Assembly (NCBI GenBank): GCA_963849095.1
Contig: CAWKGA010000001.1
Coordinates: 1 to 64,000 of the forward strand
Length of the DNA: 64,000 nucleotides
Reading direction: 5' to 3'
From: JASHUC01 sp963849095
Lineage (GTDB): Bacteria; Pseudomonadota; Gammaproteobacteria; Steroidobacterales; Steroidobacteraceae
Shown one piece after another: positions 52,533 to 60,757 of the stretch. Positions within the stretch are counted from its first letter, which is position 1. Every line of letters starts with the position of its first letter. The position numbers and the translations under genes are program-made. The notes beneath the pieces were generated by a model. It did not search any database. It was not told the origin of the DNA and was given only the letters and a program-made list of their open reading frames with translations.

Positions 52533-54692
52533 ATGCCCTCCCACCGACCTCTGACCTTGCTCCTGGCGCCGGCGTTCGCCGCCTTGCTCGCAACCGCGGC
52601 CATCGCGGCCCCGCCTCGCACCGGCAGGCGTCCGTTCCAGCGAGGCACACCTGCCACGTTCACAACGGCTCAGGCCGCTCAAGGGAGGACAGCGTATGCG
52701 AAGACCTGCGCGAGCTGCCACGGCCAGAATCTGAGCGGCAGCGAGTTCGCGGGCGCGCTCAACGGCAACCGCTTCAGCCAGGACTGGAGCGGCAAGACGG
52801 CGGAGGCGCTCTTCACCTACGTCCGCACCCGCATGCCCCCGTCGAAGCCGGGCTCGCTCGCGCCGGAGACGGTCGCACAGCTCGTTGCGTACATCGTGCA
52901 GGTGAACGGAGTCCCGGCGGGGCACACGAGCCTGCCCGTGGACCCCGTGCGGCTCGCGGCGTTGAGGATTCCCTACGGTCCGGTCGCGCCTTCGCCGCCG
53001 TTCATGCCCCTCTCTCCGCTCGCGCCGCCGATGCCGCCCTTCGCGCTTGCGAATCCGCTCGACCACATCACTCCGGTCACCGACGCGCTGCTCGACAATC
53101 CACCGCCGGGTGAATGGCTCCTGTGGCGCCGCACGTACGACGATCACGGCTTCAGCCCTCTCGCCGAGGTCAACCGGCGCAACGTGGGCGAGCTGCGTGT
53201 CGCCTGGACCTGGTCCATCCCGCCCGGTCCGAACGAGACGACGCCGCTCGAGCACGACGGAGTCCTCTTCGTCGGCAGTTATGGCGACACGGTGCAAGCC
53301 CTCGATGCGGCGACCGGCAATCTGCTCTGGCAGTACTCGCGCCGCATGCCGAGCGATGCGCGCCTGTCGGTCAAGCGGAACTTCGCGATCTATCGCGACA
53401 CGCTTCTCGTGCCTACCTCGGACGACCACGTCGTCGCACTCGACGTACGGACGGGAACCGTGATCTGGGACACTCCCGTCGCCGACTACACGAAGAGCTG
53501 GCAGGTCACCGGGGGACCGCTCGTCGCGCAGGGAGTGGTGATGCAAGGCGTTACGGGCCAGTCCCCGGGGGGCGCCTGGATAGAGGGGCTCGACTTCAAG
53601 ACAGGACGCGACCTGTGGCGGTTCCACACGATTGCCCGACCCGGCGAGCCCGGTGGCAACAGCTGGAACGGGCTGCCGCTCGAGCAGCGCAGCGGCGCAT
53701 CGGTCTGGACGGCGGGGAGCTACGACCCACGGCTGCATCTCGCCTACTTCGGCGTGGGACAGACCTACGACACCGGTCCGCTGCTCCACCCGGTCGACAG
53801 GCCCGGTATCAACAACGACGGGCTGTACACCGACTCCACCCTCGCGATCGATCCGGCCACCGGCAGGCTCGCCTGGCACTTCCAGCACGTGCACAACGAC
53901 CAGTGGGACCTCGACTGGGCCTTCGAGCAGCAGCTGATCGATCTGCCCGTGCGCGGAGCGATGCGCAGGCTCGTCGTCACTTCCGGCAAGATGGGCATCT
54001 ACGAGGCCATGGATGCGGCGACCGGCCGCTACCTGTTCTCGAAGGACCTCGGCATCCAGAACGTCGTCACCTCGATCGATCCGCGCACCGGCGAGAAGAC
54101 CATCAATGAGGAAGTCGTGGTGGGCGACGGCAAGCCGCACACGATCTGCCCGCATCCGGGCGGTGGCCGGAACTGGATCGCCGGGTCCTACGACGGCGCC
54201 TCGAAGGTCGTCTACGTTCCGATGGTCGAGTCCTGCATGGATCTCATTCCGGCGCCGCCCGGTGAGCGCGGCGACCTGAGCTCGGGTGTCAACTGGTACA
54301 TCCGTGCGCGGGCCGACAGCGACGGCAAGTTCGGCCGAGTCGAGGCCCTCGATCTCGCGACTCGCAAGCCGGTGTGGATCGAGCGGCAGCGCGCGCCCGA
54401 GACCACCTGCACTCTGGCGACGGCCGGCGGCGTGGTCTTCGCCGGCGCTCTCGACCGGTATCTCAAGGCGTACGACGCCACGACGGGCAAGACGCTCTGG
54501 CAGATCCGCCTCGACGACGTTCCGGGCGCCTGTCCCATCTCCTACAGCGTCAACGGACGGCAGTACGTCGCGGTCGTGGTGAGCCGCGGCGGCTCGGAGG
54601 CGGGGACGTTCGCCGTGCTCGTGCCCGAGATCCAGAATCCCCCGCGGGACGGGGCGACGGTCTGGGTGTTCGAGCTCCCGCAGCAGAAGTGA
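52533..54692 (+). CDS. Cytochrome c-PQQ dehydrogenase (quinohaemoprotein)
   Basis: The 719-residue protein starts with a signal peptide (LLLAPAFAALLATAAIA), a heme motif CASCHGQNLSG (about residues 63-68) in an N-terminal cytochrome c domain, a Pro-rich linker (VAPSPPFMPLSPLAPPMPP) and a PQQ propeller with HGFSPLAEVNRRNVGELR, VQALDAATGNLLWQY, GLDFKTGRDLWR, WDLDWAFEQQLIDLPV and FAGALDRYLKAYDATTGKTLWQ. Haem-first order differs from the gene at 24871 (haem last). It directly follows its accessory gene and likely forms an operon with it. Confidence 0.87.
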   Translation: MPSHRPLTLLLAPAFAALLATAAIAAPPRTGRRPFQRGTPATFTTAQAAQGRTAYAKTCASCHGQNLSGSEFAGALNGNRFSQDWSGKTAEALFTYVRTRMPPSKPGSLAPETVAQLVAYIVQVNGVPAGHTSLPVDPVRLAALRIPYGPVAPSPPFMPLSPLAPPMPPFALANPLDHITPVTDALLDNPPPGEWLLWRRTYDDHGFSPLAEVNRRNVGELRVAWTWSIPPGPNETTPLEHDGVLFVGSYGDTVQALDAATGNLLWQYSRRMPSDARLSVKRNFAIYRDTLLVPTSDDHVVALDVRTGTVIWDTPVADYTKSWQVTGGPLVAQGVVMQGVTGQSPGGAWIEGLDFKTGRDLWRFHTIARPGEPGGNSWNGLPLEQRSGASVWTAGSYDPRLHLAYFGVGQTYDTGPLLHPVDRPGINNDGLYTDSTLAIDPATGRLAWHFQHVHNDQWDLDWAFEQQLIDLPVRGAMRRLVVTSGKMGIYEAMDAATGRYLFSKDLGIQNVVTSIDPRTGEKTINEEVVVGDGKPHTICPHPGGGRNWIAGSYDGASKVVYVPMVESCMDLIPAPPGERGDLSSGVNWYIRARADSDGKFGRVEALDLATRKPVWIERQRAPETTCTLATAGGVVFAGALDRYLKAYDATTGKTLWQIRLDDVPGACPISYSVNGRQYVAVVVSRGGSEAGTFAVLVPEIQNPPRDGATVWVFELPQQK

Positions 54693-54698
54693 AGGAAT

Positions 54699-54718
54699 CC
54701 GGCCGCGCGGGCGGCCGG
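54699..54718. terminator. Short GC hairpin between convergent genes
   Basis: Perfect inverted repeat CCGGCCGC (54699-54706) and GCGGCCGG (54711-54718) with a 4-nt loop, seven bases after the dehydrogenase stop and before the convergent small membrane gene. It has no T-tract, so strength is uncertain. Confidence 0.5.
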
Positions 54719-54753
54719 CACCCGGGCGCCGCCGTCTCTCAACATCGGGCGAC

Positions 54754-54951
54754 TCAGTGTCCGGAGTTCGCATCGATGGGCGCGCAGTTGGTGCGGCCCG
54801 ACATCACGCAATCCTCGAGCTGCGACTCCCGGTGCAGCACGTGCTGCAGCAGCAGTCCGCCGACGACGAGCAGCAGGATGACGACGAGCCCGATCAGCGC
54901 TCCCCGGCGTGAATCGGTTGGCTCATCCTTCCGCGGCTCCGGCTCGCTCAT
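54754..54951 (-). CDS. Small conserved membrane protein
   Basis: The 65-residue protein has a charged N-terminus (EPEPRKDEPTDSRRG), one membrane helix (LIGLVVILLLVVGGLLLQHVL) and a conserved C-terminus with paired Cys: LEDCVMSGRTNCAPID. Single-pass proteins with this ending occur widely in proteobacteria without a known function. It is 3 bp from the end of the aldo/keto reductase gene on the same strand. Confidence 0.75.
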   Translation of the reverse strand: MSEPEPRKDEPTDSRRGALIGLVVILLLVVGGLLLQHVLHRESQLEDCVMSGRTNCAPIDANSGH

Positions 54952-54954
54952 AAT

Positions 54955-55950
54955 CTAATGCGGCCTCACCCTGTGCCCGTACACCGCCTGCGGCTCGTAC
55001 GGCCGCTCGATCGCCGCGATCTCATCGTGGGTGAGCGTCGTGCCGAGCGAGGCGATCGCCTGCTCGAGGTGAGCGCGCTTCGTCGCGCCGATCAGCGCGG
55101 AGGTGAGGCCCTTGGTGCGGCACCAGGCGTAGACGATCTCGGCATTGGAGATGCCGCGCGCCTTCGCGAGCCCCGAGATCACCTGGAAGATCCGCCGGTC
55201 CGGCGCCCGGTCGTGGGGCGTGCCGAGGGGCGACGGCGTGCGGCCGCGCTCGGTTACCCCTTCCTCCGGCGTCGCATGGCCGTGCGCGAGGAATCCCCCG
55301 GCGAGCGGCGACCAGCCGAGGAGCCCGATCCCCTCCGCCGCGCAGAGCGGCATCATCTCGCGCTCCTCTTCGCGATAGACGGGGTTGTACTGCAGCTGCA
55401 TGGAGACGAAGCGCGGCCAGCCGTGTCGCTCGCTCGCCGCGAGCATGCGCGCGAACTGCCAGGCATGCATCGTGCTGGCACCGATGTAGAGCGCCTTGCC
55501 CGCGCGCACGATATCGTTCAGCGTATCGAGCGCCTCCTCGATCGGGGTCTCCTCGTCCAGCCGATGAATCTGATACAGATCAACGTGATCGGTCTGCAGA
55601 CGCGCGAGGCTCGCGTCTATCGACGCCATCACGTGCTTGCGCGACAGCCCGCGGTCGTTCGGGCCGAGTCCCATGGTCGCGAACACCTTGGTCGCGATGA
55701 CCACGTCCTCGCGGTGGGCCATCTCCTTGAGGAGCTTCCCGACGATGACCTCGCTCGCCCCGCGCGAGTAGGCGTCCGCGGTATCGAAGAGATTGATCCC
55801 GGACTCGAGTGCCAGGCGAAACAGGGGCCGGGCCTCGGCCTCGCCGAGCGTCCAGCGAAACGCCTCCCGCTCGCGCGAGCCGAAGCTCATGCAGCCGAGC
55901 GCCAGCCGCGACACTTTCAGTCCGGCCGTTCCGAGGCGGGTGTATTCCAT
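54955..55950 (-). CDS. Aldo/keto reductase
   Basis: The 331-residue NADPH-dependent reductase has the catalytic tetrad of AKRs: Asp and Tyr in LFDTADAYSRG, Lys in VIATKVF and His in LYQIHRLD, plus the C-terminal cofactor loop IGATKRAHLEQAIASL. It reduces aldehydes or ketones of unknown identity. Start ATG 55950. It reads divergently from the hybrid kinase and upstream of the small membrane gene. Confidence 0.92.
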   Translation of the reverse strand: MEYTRLGTAGLKVSRLALGCMSFGSREREAFRWTLGEAEARPLFRLALESGINLFDTADAYSRGASEVIVGKLLKEMAHREDVVIATKVFATMGLGPNDRGLSRKHVMASIDASLARLQTDHVDLYQIHRLDEETPIEEALDTLNDIVRAGKALYIGASTMHAWQFARMLAASERHGWPRFVSMQLQYNPVYREEEREMMPLCAAEGIGLLGWSPLAGGFLAHGHATPEEGVTERGRTPSPLGTPHDRAPDRRIFQVISGLAKARGISNAEIVYAWCRTKGLTSALIGATKRAHLEQAIASLGTTLTHDEIAAIERPYEPQAVYGHRVRPH

Positions 55951-56039
55951 CGGTCAAGCACTCCATGCTGGGCGGCGAGCGCCGCGCGGGCGCTATTATC
56001 CCCGAGCTGGACTCCTCCGCGAAGGGGCGGCCACACCTC

Positions 56040-58373
56040 ATGATCGTGCCTCTCGATCCCAAGCAGCCCCCGCCTGACAACGGGACCCACGGACCGGGCG
56101 ACTGGCATGCGCAGCAGTCGCTCGCGCGAGCCCTCAACGGCATGCAGGACTACGCGATCTTCCAGCTCGATCCGCAGGGCCGCATCCAGACCTGGAGCTC
56201 GGGCGCGCAGGCGTTGAGCGGATTCTCCGCCGAAGAGATCGTCGGGAGCTCCCTTTCGAGGCTCCGTCCTCCCGAGGCGGGCGAGCGCTCGCTCGCCCGC
56301 GACCTGCAATCGGCCGCCGCCACCGGGCGATTCACCTCCGAGGGCTGGTACGTGCGCAAGGACGGCACGCGCCGCTGGGTGGAGGCCTCGATCGCGCCCC
56401 TGCGCGCGGAGAGCGGAGCGCTGCGGGGCTTCATCGATATCTCGCGCGACCTCACGGAGCGTAAGCGCCGGGAGGATGAGCTGCGGGAGAGCGAGGAGCG
56501 CTTCCGCCTGCTGGTCGACGGCGTGCGGGACTACGCGATCTTCACGCTCGATCCCGCGGGCCGCGTCACGAGCTGGAACTCCGGCGCGCGCCACATCAAG
56601 GGCTACGAGCCTCAGGAGATCATCGGCAGCCATTTCTCACGGTTCTATCCGCCCGACGTGGTCGAGCGCGGCTGGCCCGACCACGAGCTGCGAGTCGCCG
56701 CGCGCGAGGGCCGGTTCGAGGATGAAGGGTGGCGCGTCCGCAAGGACGGCACGAGGTTCTGGGCCAACGTCGTGATCACGGCCCTGCGCGATGCGGGCGG
56801 CCAGCTGCGGGGGTTCTCGAAGATCACTCGCGACCTCTCCGAGCGACGCCGCCAGGAGGAAACGCTGCGCCGCAGCGAGGAGCGCTTCCGGCTGATCGCG
56901 GAAGGTGTGCGCGACTCCGCCATCTGCCTGCTCGATGCGCAGGGCATCGTGAGCAGCTGGAACGCGGGTGCCGAGCGCATCGAGGGCTATCACGCGGACG
57001 AGATCCTCGGCCGACACTTCTCCAACCTCTACCGCGCGGAGGACGTTGCGGAGAGCCGTCCATGGCGCCAGCTGATCACTGCGCGGGAAAGCGGTCGCGT
57101 CGAGCTCGAGGGCTGGAGAGTCCGCAAGGACGGCTCGAGCTACTGGGCGAAGATCATGATCACCTCCCTGCACGATGCGCAGGGAGATCTCTACGGGTAC
57201 GCCCACGTCACTCAGGACATGACCCAGATGCGCCGCACGGAGGCGCTCGAGAACGTCACGAGCCGGATGAACGAGTTCATCGCCATACTCGCGCACGAGC
57301 TGCGGAACCCCCTCGCCCCCATCCGCAACGCCGTGAGCCTCATGGAGAGGAAAGGGCTCGGTGACCCGGTGCTCGAATCGATGCGCCAGGCGATCGATCG
57401 CCAGAGCCGCCATCTCGAGCGGATCGTCGGCGAGCTGCTCGACGTGAGCCGCATCGCGCGGGGCGAGCTCGTGCTCGACAGGCGGCCGATCGATCTTTCG
57501 GAGGTGGTCTCGCGGGCGGTCGAGGTGTGCCGCCCGGCGATCGAGCAGAGGGAGCACGAGCTGCACGTCTCGCTGCCGAGCGGGCCGCTCCCGGTCCTCG
57601 GCGATCTGCTGCGCCTCACTCAGGTCCTGGTGAACTTGCTCAACAACGCCGCCAAGTACATGCGTCCCGGCGGCCACATCTCGCTCGGGATTGTGCGCAA
57701 GAACGGCGAGACGGAGATTCGCGTCCGCGATGCCGGAGTCGGCATCCGCCCTGAGATGCTGACGCGGGTCTTCGAGCTCTTCGTCCAGGACCGCGACACG
57801 CTCGATCAGGCGAACGGCGGACTCGGCGTCGGCCTCGCGCTTGTGCGCCGGGTGGTGGAGATGCACGACGGGCACGTGGAGGCGCACAGCGCGGGTCGCG
57901 ACCTAGGCAGCGAGTTCGTGGTCTACCTGCCGACGCTGCTGGCGCCCACACCCGAGCCGCGGCCGGAGGAGGAAGAGGCCCCGCCGCCGCGGCGCTGGCG
58001 CGTCGTCATTGCCGACGATAATGTCGATGCCGCCCAGACCCTGGAGGTGCTCCTGCGCTCCATGGACCAGGAGACGCGCGTCGCCTACGATGGATTCGCC
58101 GCGGTCGAGGCCGTCGAGCAGTTTCATCCCGACATCGTCATGCTCGACATCGTCATGCCGGGGCTCGACGGGTACGAGGCCGCGCGGCGCATACGGGCTT
58201 TGCCGGGTGGGTCCGGTCGGGTCCTGGTCGCCATCACGGGCTGGGGGCAGGAGGCCGACAAGCAGCGCGCGCGGGAAGCGGGTTTCGATCACCACTTCGT
58301 CAAACCGGTGAGCGAGGCCGCGCTCAAGAAGCTGCTCAGCGCCTCTGCGGCTACACCGGCGCCTGGAACATGA
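56040..58373 (+). CDS. Hybrid PAS-domain histidine kinase with receiver
   Basis: The 777-residue soluble kinase has three tandem PAS domains (about 30-150, 155-275, 280-400), each ending in a W-VRKDG strand. Next come HisKA with ILAHELRNPLAPI (phospho-His near 418), HATPase_c (LLNNAAKY, RDAGVGI, GGLGVGLAL) and a C-terminal receiver (about 655-770; VVIADDNVDAAQTL, MLDIVMPG with Asp near 702, FVKPV). It has no membrane segment, so it senses internal cues, perhaps redox or light through PAS cofactors. ATG 56040 is the first good start. Its end overlaps the next convergent gene by 23 bp. Confidence 0.88.
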   Translation: MIVPLDPKQPPPDNGTHGPGDWHAQQSLARALNGMQDYAIFQLDPQGRIQTWSSGAQALSGFSAEEIVGSSLSRLRPPEAGERSLARDLQSAAATGRFTSEGWYVRKDGTRRWVEASIAPLRAESGALRGFIDISRDLTERKRREDELRESEERFRLLVDGVRDYAIFTLDPAGRVTSWNSGARHIKGYEPQEIIGSHFSRFYPPDVVERGWPDHELRVAAREGRFEDEGWRVRKDGTRFWANVVITALRDAGGQLRGFSKITRDLSERRRQEETLRRSEERFRLIAEGVRDSAICLLDAQGIVSSWNAGAERIEGYHADEILGRHFSNLYRAEDVAESRPWRQLITARESGRVELEGWRVRKDGSSYWAKIMITSLHDAQGDLYGYAHVTQDMTQMRRTEALENVTSRMNEFIAILAHELRNPLAPIRNAVSLMERKGLGDPVLESMRQAIDRQSRHLERIVGELLDVSRIARGELVLDRRPIDLSEVVSRAVEVCRPAIEQREHELHVSLPSGPLPVLGDLLRLTQVLVNLLNNAAKYMRPGGHISLGIVRKNGETEIRVRDAGVGIRPEMLTRVFELFVQDRDTLDQANGGLGVGLALVRRVVEMHDGHVEAHSAGRDLGSEFVVYLPTLLAPTPEPRPEEEEAPPPRRWRVVIADDNVDAAQTLEVLLRSMDQETRVAYDGFAAVEAVEQFHPDIVMLDIVMPGLDGYEAARRIRALPGGSGRVLVAITGWGQEADKQRAREAGFDHHFVKPVSEAALKKLLSASAATPAPGT

Positions 58374-58710
58374 TCTCGCGCCAGTGCTGGTTCGATCCCG
58401 GCCTTCCATCCTGGACGAACGCGCCGATGCGCAGGTCGCGCGCGAAGAGCGCGCCCCCGGTCGCCTTGACGAGGTCGTAGGGGCCCAAGCGCTCGCGGAG
58501 CCCGATGCCGTCCGTCACGGTCAAGAAAACCGGCCCGTCGCACTCGAACGAGCGATGTTGCGAGCGGCCGAGCTGCCAGAGTCCGTCCGTGTAGTTCGCG
58601 ATCAGGGCATTGTCGGGACCCCGAAGGGTCCCGGCATGGATCCGAAAATGGGCGCCGCGCACCAGCGTGGGCGACTCCCCGCGCACGGGACGGAAGGTGA
58701 GCGTGACCAA
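58351..58710 (-). CDS. Hypothetical protein, beta-rich
   Basis: The 119-residue frame contains many beta-prone and aromatic residues (HFRIHAGTLRGPDNALIANYTDGLWQLG; FECDGPVFLTVTDGIGLRER; LGPYDLVKATGGALFARD). It is convergent with, and overlaps, the end of the hybrid kinase. I recognise no family. The coherent pattern of charged loops and strands and the lack of frame interruptions support a real gene. Confidence 0.6.
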   Translation of the reverse strand: MVTLTFRPVRGESPTLVRGAHFRIHAGTLRGPDNALIANYTDGLWQLGRSQHRSFECDGPVFLTVTDGIGLRERLGPYDLVKATGGALFARDLRIGAFVQDGRPGSNQHWREIMFQAPV

Positions 58711-58795
58711 TTCTCCAGCTCGAGGGTCTTAAGCGCGCTCGGCTTCAGTGTGTCGCCGGGGGCGCGCCTGAGGGGCTCTCGAGGGAGAGCCGCGC

Positions 58796-59080
58796 TCAGT
58801 AGCGGCGCGGTCCGCCGCGATTCCCGCCGCCGGAGCGCTCGCGATCCTGCGCCTCGTTCACCTTGAGGGGACGCCCCTCGAAGTCCTGGCCGTTCAGCGC
58901 TTGCATGGCTCGCGCGGCGTCGGCGCTCGACATTTCCACGAAGCCGAAGCCGCGTGGGCGGCCGGTATCGCGGTCGCTGATCAGGGAGACCTTCTCAACG
59001 GTTCCATGCTGTGAGAAGAGGGCACGCACGGCCTCATCGGTCGCGGTGAACGGGAGATTCCCGACATAGAGCTTGGTCAC
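58796..59080 (-). CDS. Single-RRM RNA-binding protein (second paralogue)
   Basis: The 94-residue protein is nearly identical to the RRM protein at 42055: LYVGNLPFTATDEAVRALF, RNP1 RGFGFVEM, and tail SGGGNRGGPRRY. It starts at GTG 59080 without a ribosome site, again after a conserved leader. Such Rbp proteins accumulate in the cold and bind U-rich RNA. The pair indicates duplication that copied gene and leader together. Confidence 0.92.
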   Translation of the reverse strand: MTKLYVGNLPFTATDEAVRALFSQHGTVEKVSLISDRDTGRPRGFGFVEMSSADAARAMQALNGQDFEGRPLKVNEAQDRERSGGGNRGGPRRY

Positions 59081-59261
59081 TGCAGAGTACTCACGACAGA
59101 AGCGAAAAAACACCGGCAGGGGAGTCCTGCCACCTTCGGTTCGCGGACTTTGCGAGAGTGGCGGACATTGGCCTCGGGCGAGCGCCGCAGCAGCTCGGCG
59201 GGGCCAAGACAGACAAGCCGAAAGGTTACGAGCCGATCGTGAGCCTACCGTAATTTCCGGG
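59081..59261 (-). promoter_or_regulatory. Conserved 5' leader of the second RRM gene
   Basis: Counterpart of 41870-42054: CGGCTCGT and TTTCGGCTTGTCTG at about 59235-59210, CTCGCAAAG at about 59156-59148 then CGCGAACC, hairpin GGCAGG-ACTCC-CCTGCC at 59131-59115 and the mini-ORF GTG AGT ACT CTG CAG TGA (59094-59077) overlapping the GTG start. The rest up to 59490 holds no gene I can support. Confidence 0.6.
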
Positions 59262-59490
59262 CCGTTGCCGAAGTTTCGTGCCGACGGGAGCCGCCGGGCG
59301 GCGGGAGGCGGATTACGTCCAGCCGCGGTTGCGCTGCGCGCGCAAAAGGCGCAAGTTCAGCAGAGCGCGTCCGAAGCGGGGCTCTCGGGCCTTGCGACGA
59401 GCACTCCCAAGGACCACGCCGCACCGGCGCTCGCGATCCGCATTCGGCCCCGCCAGTGGGCTTTAGCCGGGCGCGGAAAGAGGAAGCGAA

Positions 59491-59910
59491 ATGAATCTCA
59501 GCTTGACCGATGCTTTCGGCAGGTTCGGCGCGAAGCCGACGAACCGGGCGCGCGGATCCTCCGCGATCGCCGATGATGGAGCCATGGTGCTCAACTGCGC
59601 GCAAGCGCGCTTCCGGCACCCCGAGCAGGGAGTGCTGCGTTACGAGGACACCGTATCGAAGGAGGGGGAGCCCCCCACCTCGAAGGATGCGGAGCTGCTC
59701 GCCCGCAACCTCGCGCTCGCGGTCAGCGACTCCCTGCCCATCCGGATGATCGTGTGCTCGCTCGTGGATGGAGCGGGCGGCACCGCCGTGCAGCGGTTCA
59801 ACGTGAGGCCCGATCTGGTCGGCAAGGTCGTGAACTTCGACGGCGACCGCTTCGTCGTCGACTTCAGGCGGCGCGAGGAGCTGCGCGTCGCCTCGGGCCG
59901 CCGCAAGTAA
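59491..59910 (+). CDS. Hypothetical cytosolic protein
   Basis: The 139-residue protein is preceded by AGAGGAAG at a good distance and starts at ATG 59491. Features: AFGRFGAKPTNRARGSSAIADDGAMVLNC, DTVSKEGEPPT, and a C-terminal FDGDRFVVDFRRREELR. It has no membrane segment or signal and no domain I recognise. It is a lone gene convergent on mtnN. Confidence 0.65.
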   Translation: MNLSLTDAFGRFGAKPTNRARGSSAIADDGAMVLNCAQARFRHPEQGVLRYEDTVSKEGEPPTSKDAELLARNLALAVSDSLPIRMIVCSLVDGAGGTAVQRFNVRPDLVGKVVNFDGDRFVVDFRRREELRVASGRRK

Positions 59911-59957
59911 GCGGCCTGCGGGCGGCCCTGCTCGGGCGCCGGCCGAGGCTTCTCATT

Positions 59958-60707
59958 TCATAGATCGCGCGCGAACCGCTCGAGTATTCCGAGCGAGTAG
60001 TGTCGCGCCACCTCGCGGATGAACCGCGGGAAGTCCTGCACCGAGTTCTCATCGGCGGAGTCGGAGAGCGTGCGCACCACGCCGAACGGAACGCCGTACT
60101 CCTCGCAGATCTGCGCGACCGCCGCGCCCTCCATCTCGACGCAGGCGACGAGCGGTAGCCGGCCCCTCAACTCCTCGACCTCCCGCGTGCTCGCGAAGAA
60201 CTTGTCGCCGCTCGCGATGATGCCGGGGACGACCTGCGGCGAGCGGATCCGGAACCACGAGAGCTCGCTCGCCGCGACGAGTGAGTGGAGGTCCTCGCGC
60301 ACGAATGCCTGCGCGGCGCGCGTGAGGCGATCGAGGATCTGGGGATCGGGCTCGAGGAGTGATTTGCCGAGCAGCGGCACTTCGTACCGCGGGAAGATCG
60401 GGCTCGGGTCGAGGTCATGCTGCAGGAGCCCCGTTCCAATCACCACGTCTCCGATCGACAATCCATGCCGCACGCCGCCGGCCACCCCGCTCAGCACCAG
60501 CTGGCTCACCGGGAAGGACGCTACGAGCTGCGTCACGGTGGCCGCCGCGGCCACTTTCCCCCAGCGCGAGAACACCGCGACCGCCTCCACACCGTGGAAC
60601 GATCCCGCGTGAAACGTCCGCCGGCCAAGCTCACGAGTCGTCGCGTGCGCGAGCGACTCGACGACGAGCGAGATCTCCTCCTGCATGGCGCCGACGATCG
60701 CGAGCAC
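59958..60707 (-). CDS. mtnN: 5'-methylthioadenosine/S-adenosylhomocysteine nucleosidase
   Basis: The 249-residue PNP-superfamily hydrolase has IVGAMQEEI at the N-terminus, LSGVAGGVRHGLSIGDVVIG, CVEMEGAAVAQIC (ribose-binding Met-Glu) and the catalytic Asp in TLSDSADEN. It splits MTA and SAH to adenine plus the ribosyl product, feeding sulfur salvage. GTG 60707 with GAGGGG upstream is the best start; a longer frame to 60749 is less likely. It diverges from the M23 gene. Confidence 0.88.
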   Translation of the reverse strand: MLAIVGAMQEEISLVVESLAHATTRELGRRTFHAGSFHGVEAVAVFSRWGKVAAAATVTQLVASFPVSQLVLSGVAGGVRHGLSIGDVVIGTGLLQHDLDPSPIFPRYEVPLLGKSLLEPDPQILDRLTRAAQAFVREDLHSLVAASELSWFRIRSPQVVPGIIASGDKFFASTREVEELRGRLPLVACVEMEGAAVAQICEEYGVPFGVVRTLSDSADENSVQDFPRFIREVARHYSLGILERFARDL

Positions 60708-60741
60708 GAGAACCCCTCGACAGTTTCGTATTGCAGTGCGA

Positions 60742-60750
60742 TGGTACAAT
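60742..60750 (+). promoter_or_regulatory. Extended -10 promoter of the M23 peptidase gene
   Basis: TGGTACAAT (TGn plus TACAAT) at 60742-60750 with the ATG seven bases later (60758). No good -35 at 17 nt. This predicts a near-leaderless message for the M23 gene. Confidence 0.4.
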
Positions 60751-60757
60751 TGATTTC

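Noticed and set aside
52407..54773. Long open frame antisense to the second dehydrogenase
   Set aside because: Same reason: shadow of a gene with clear haem and PQQ motifs.
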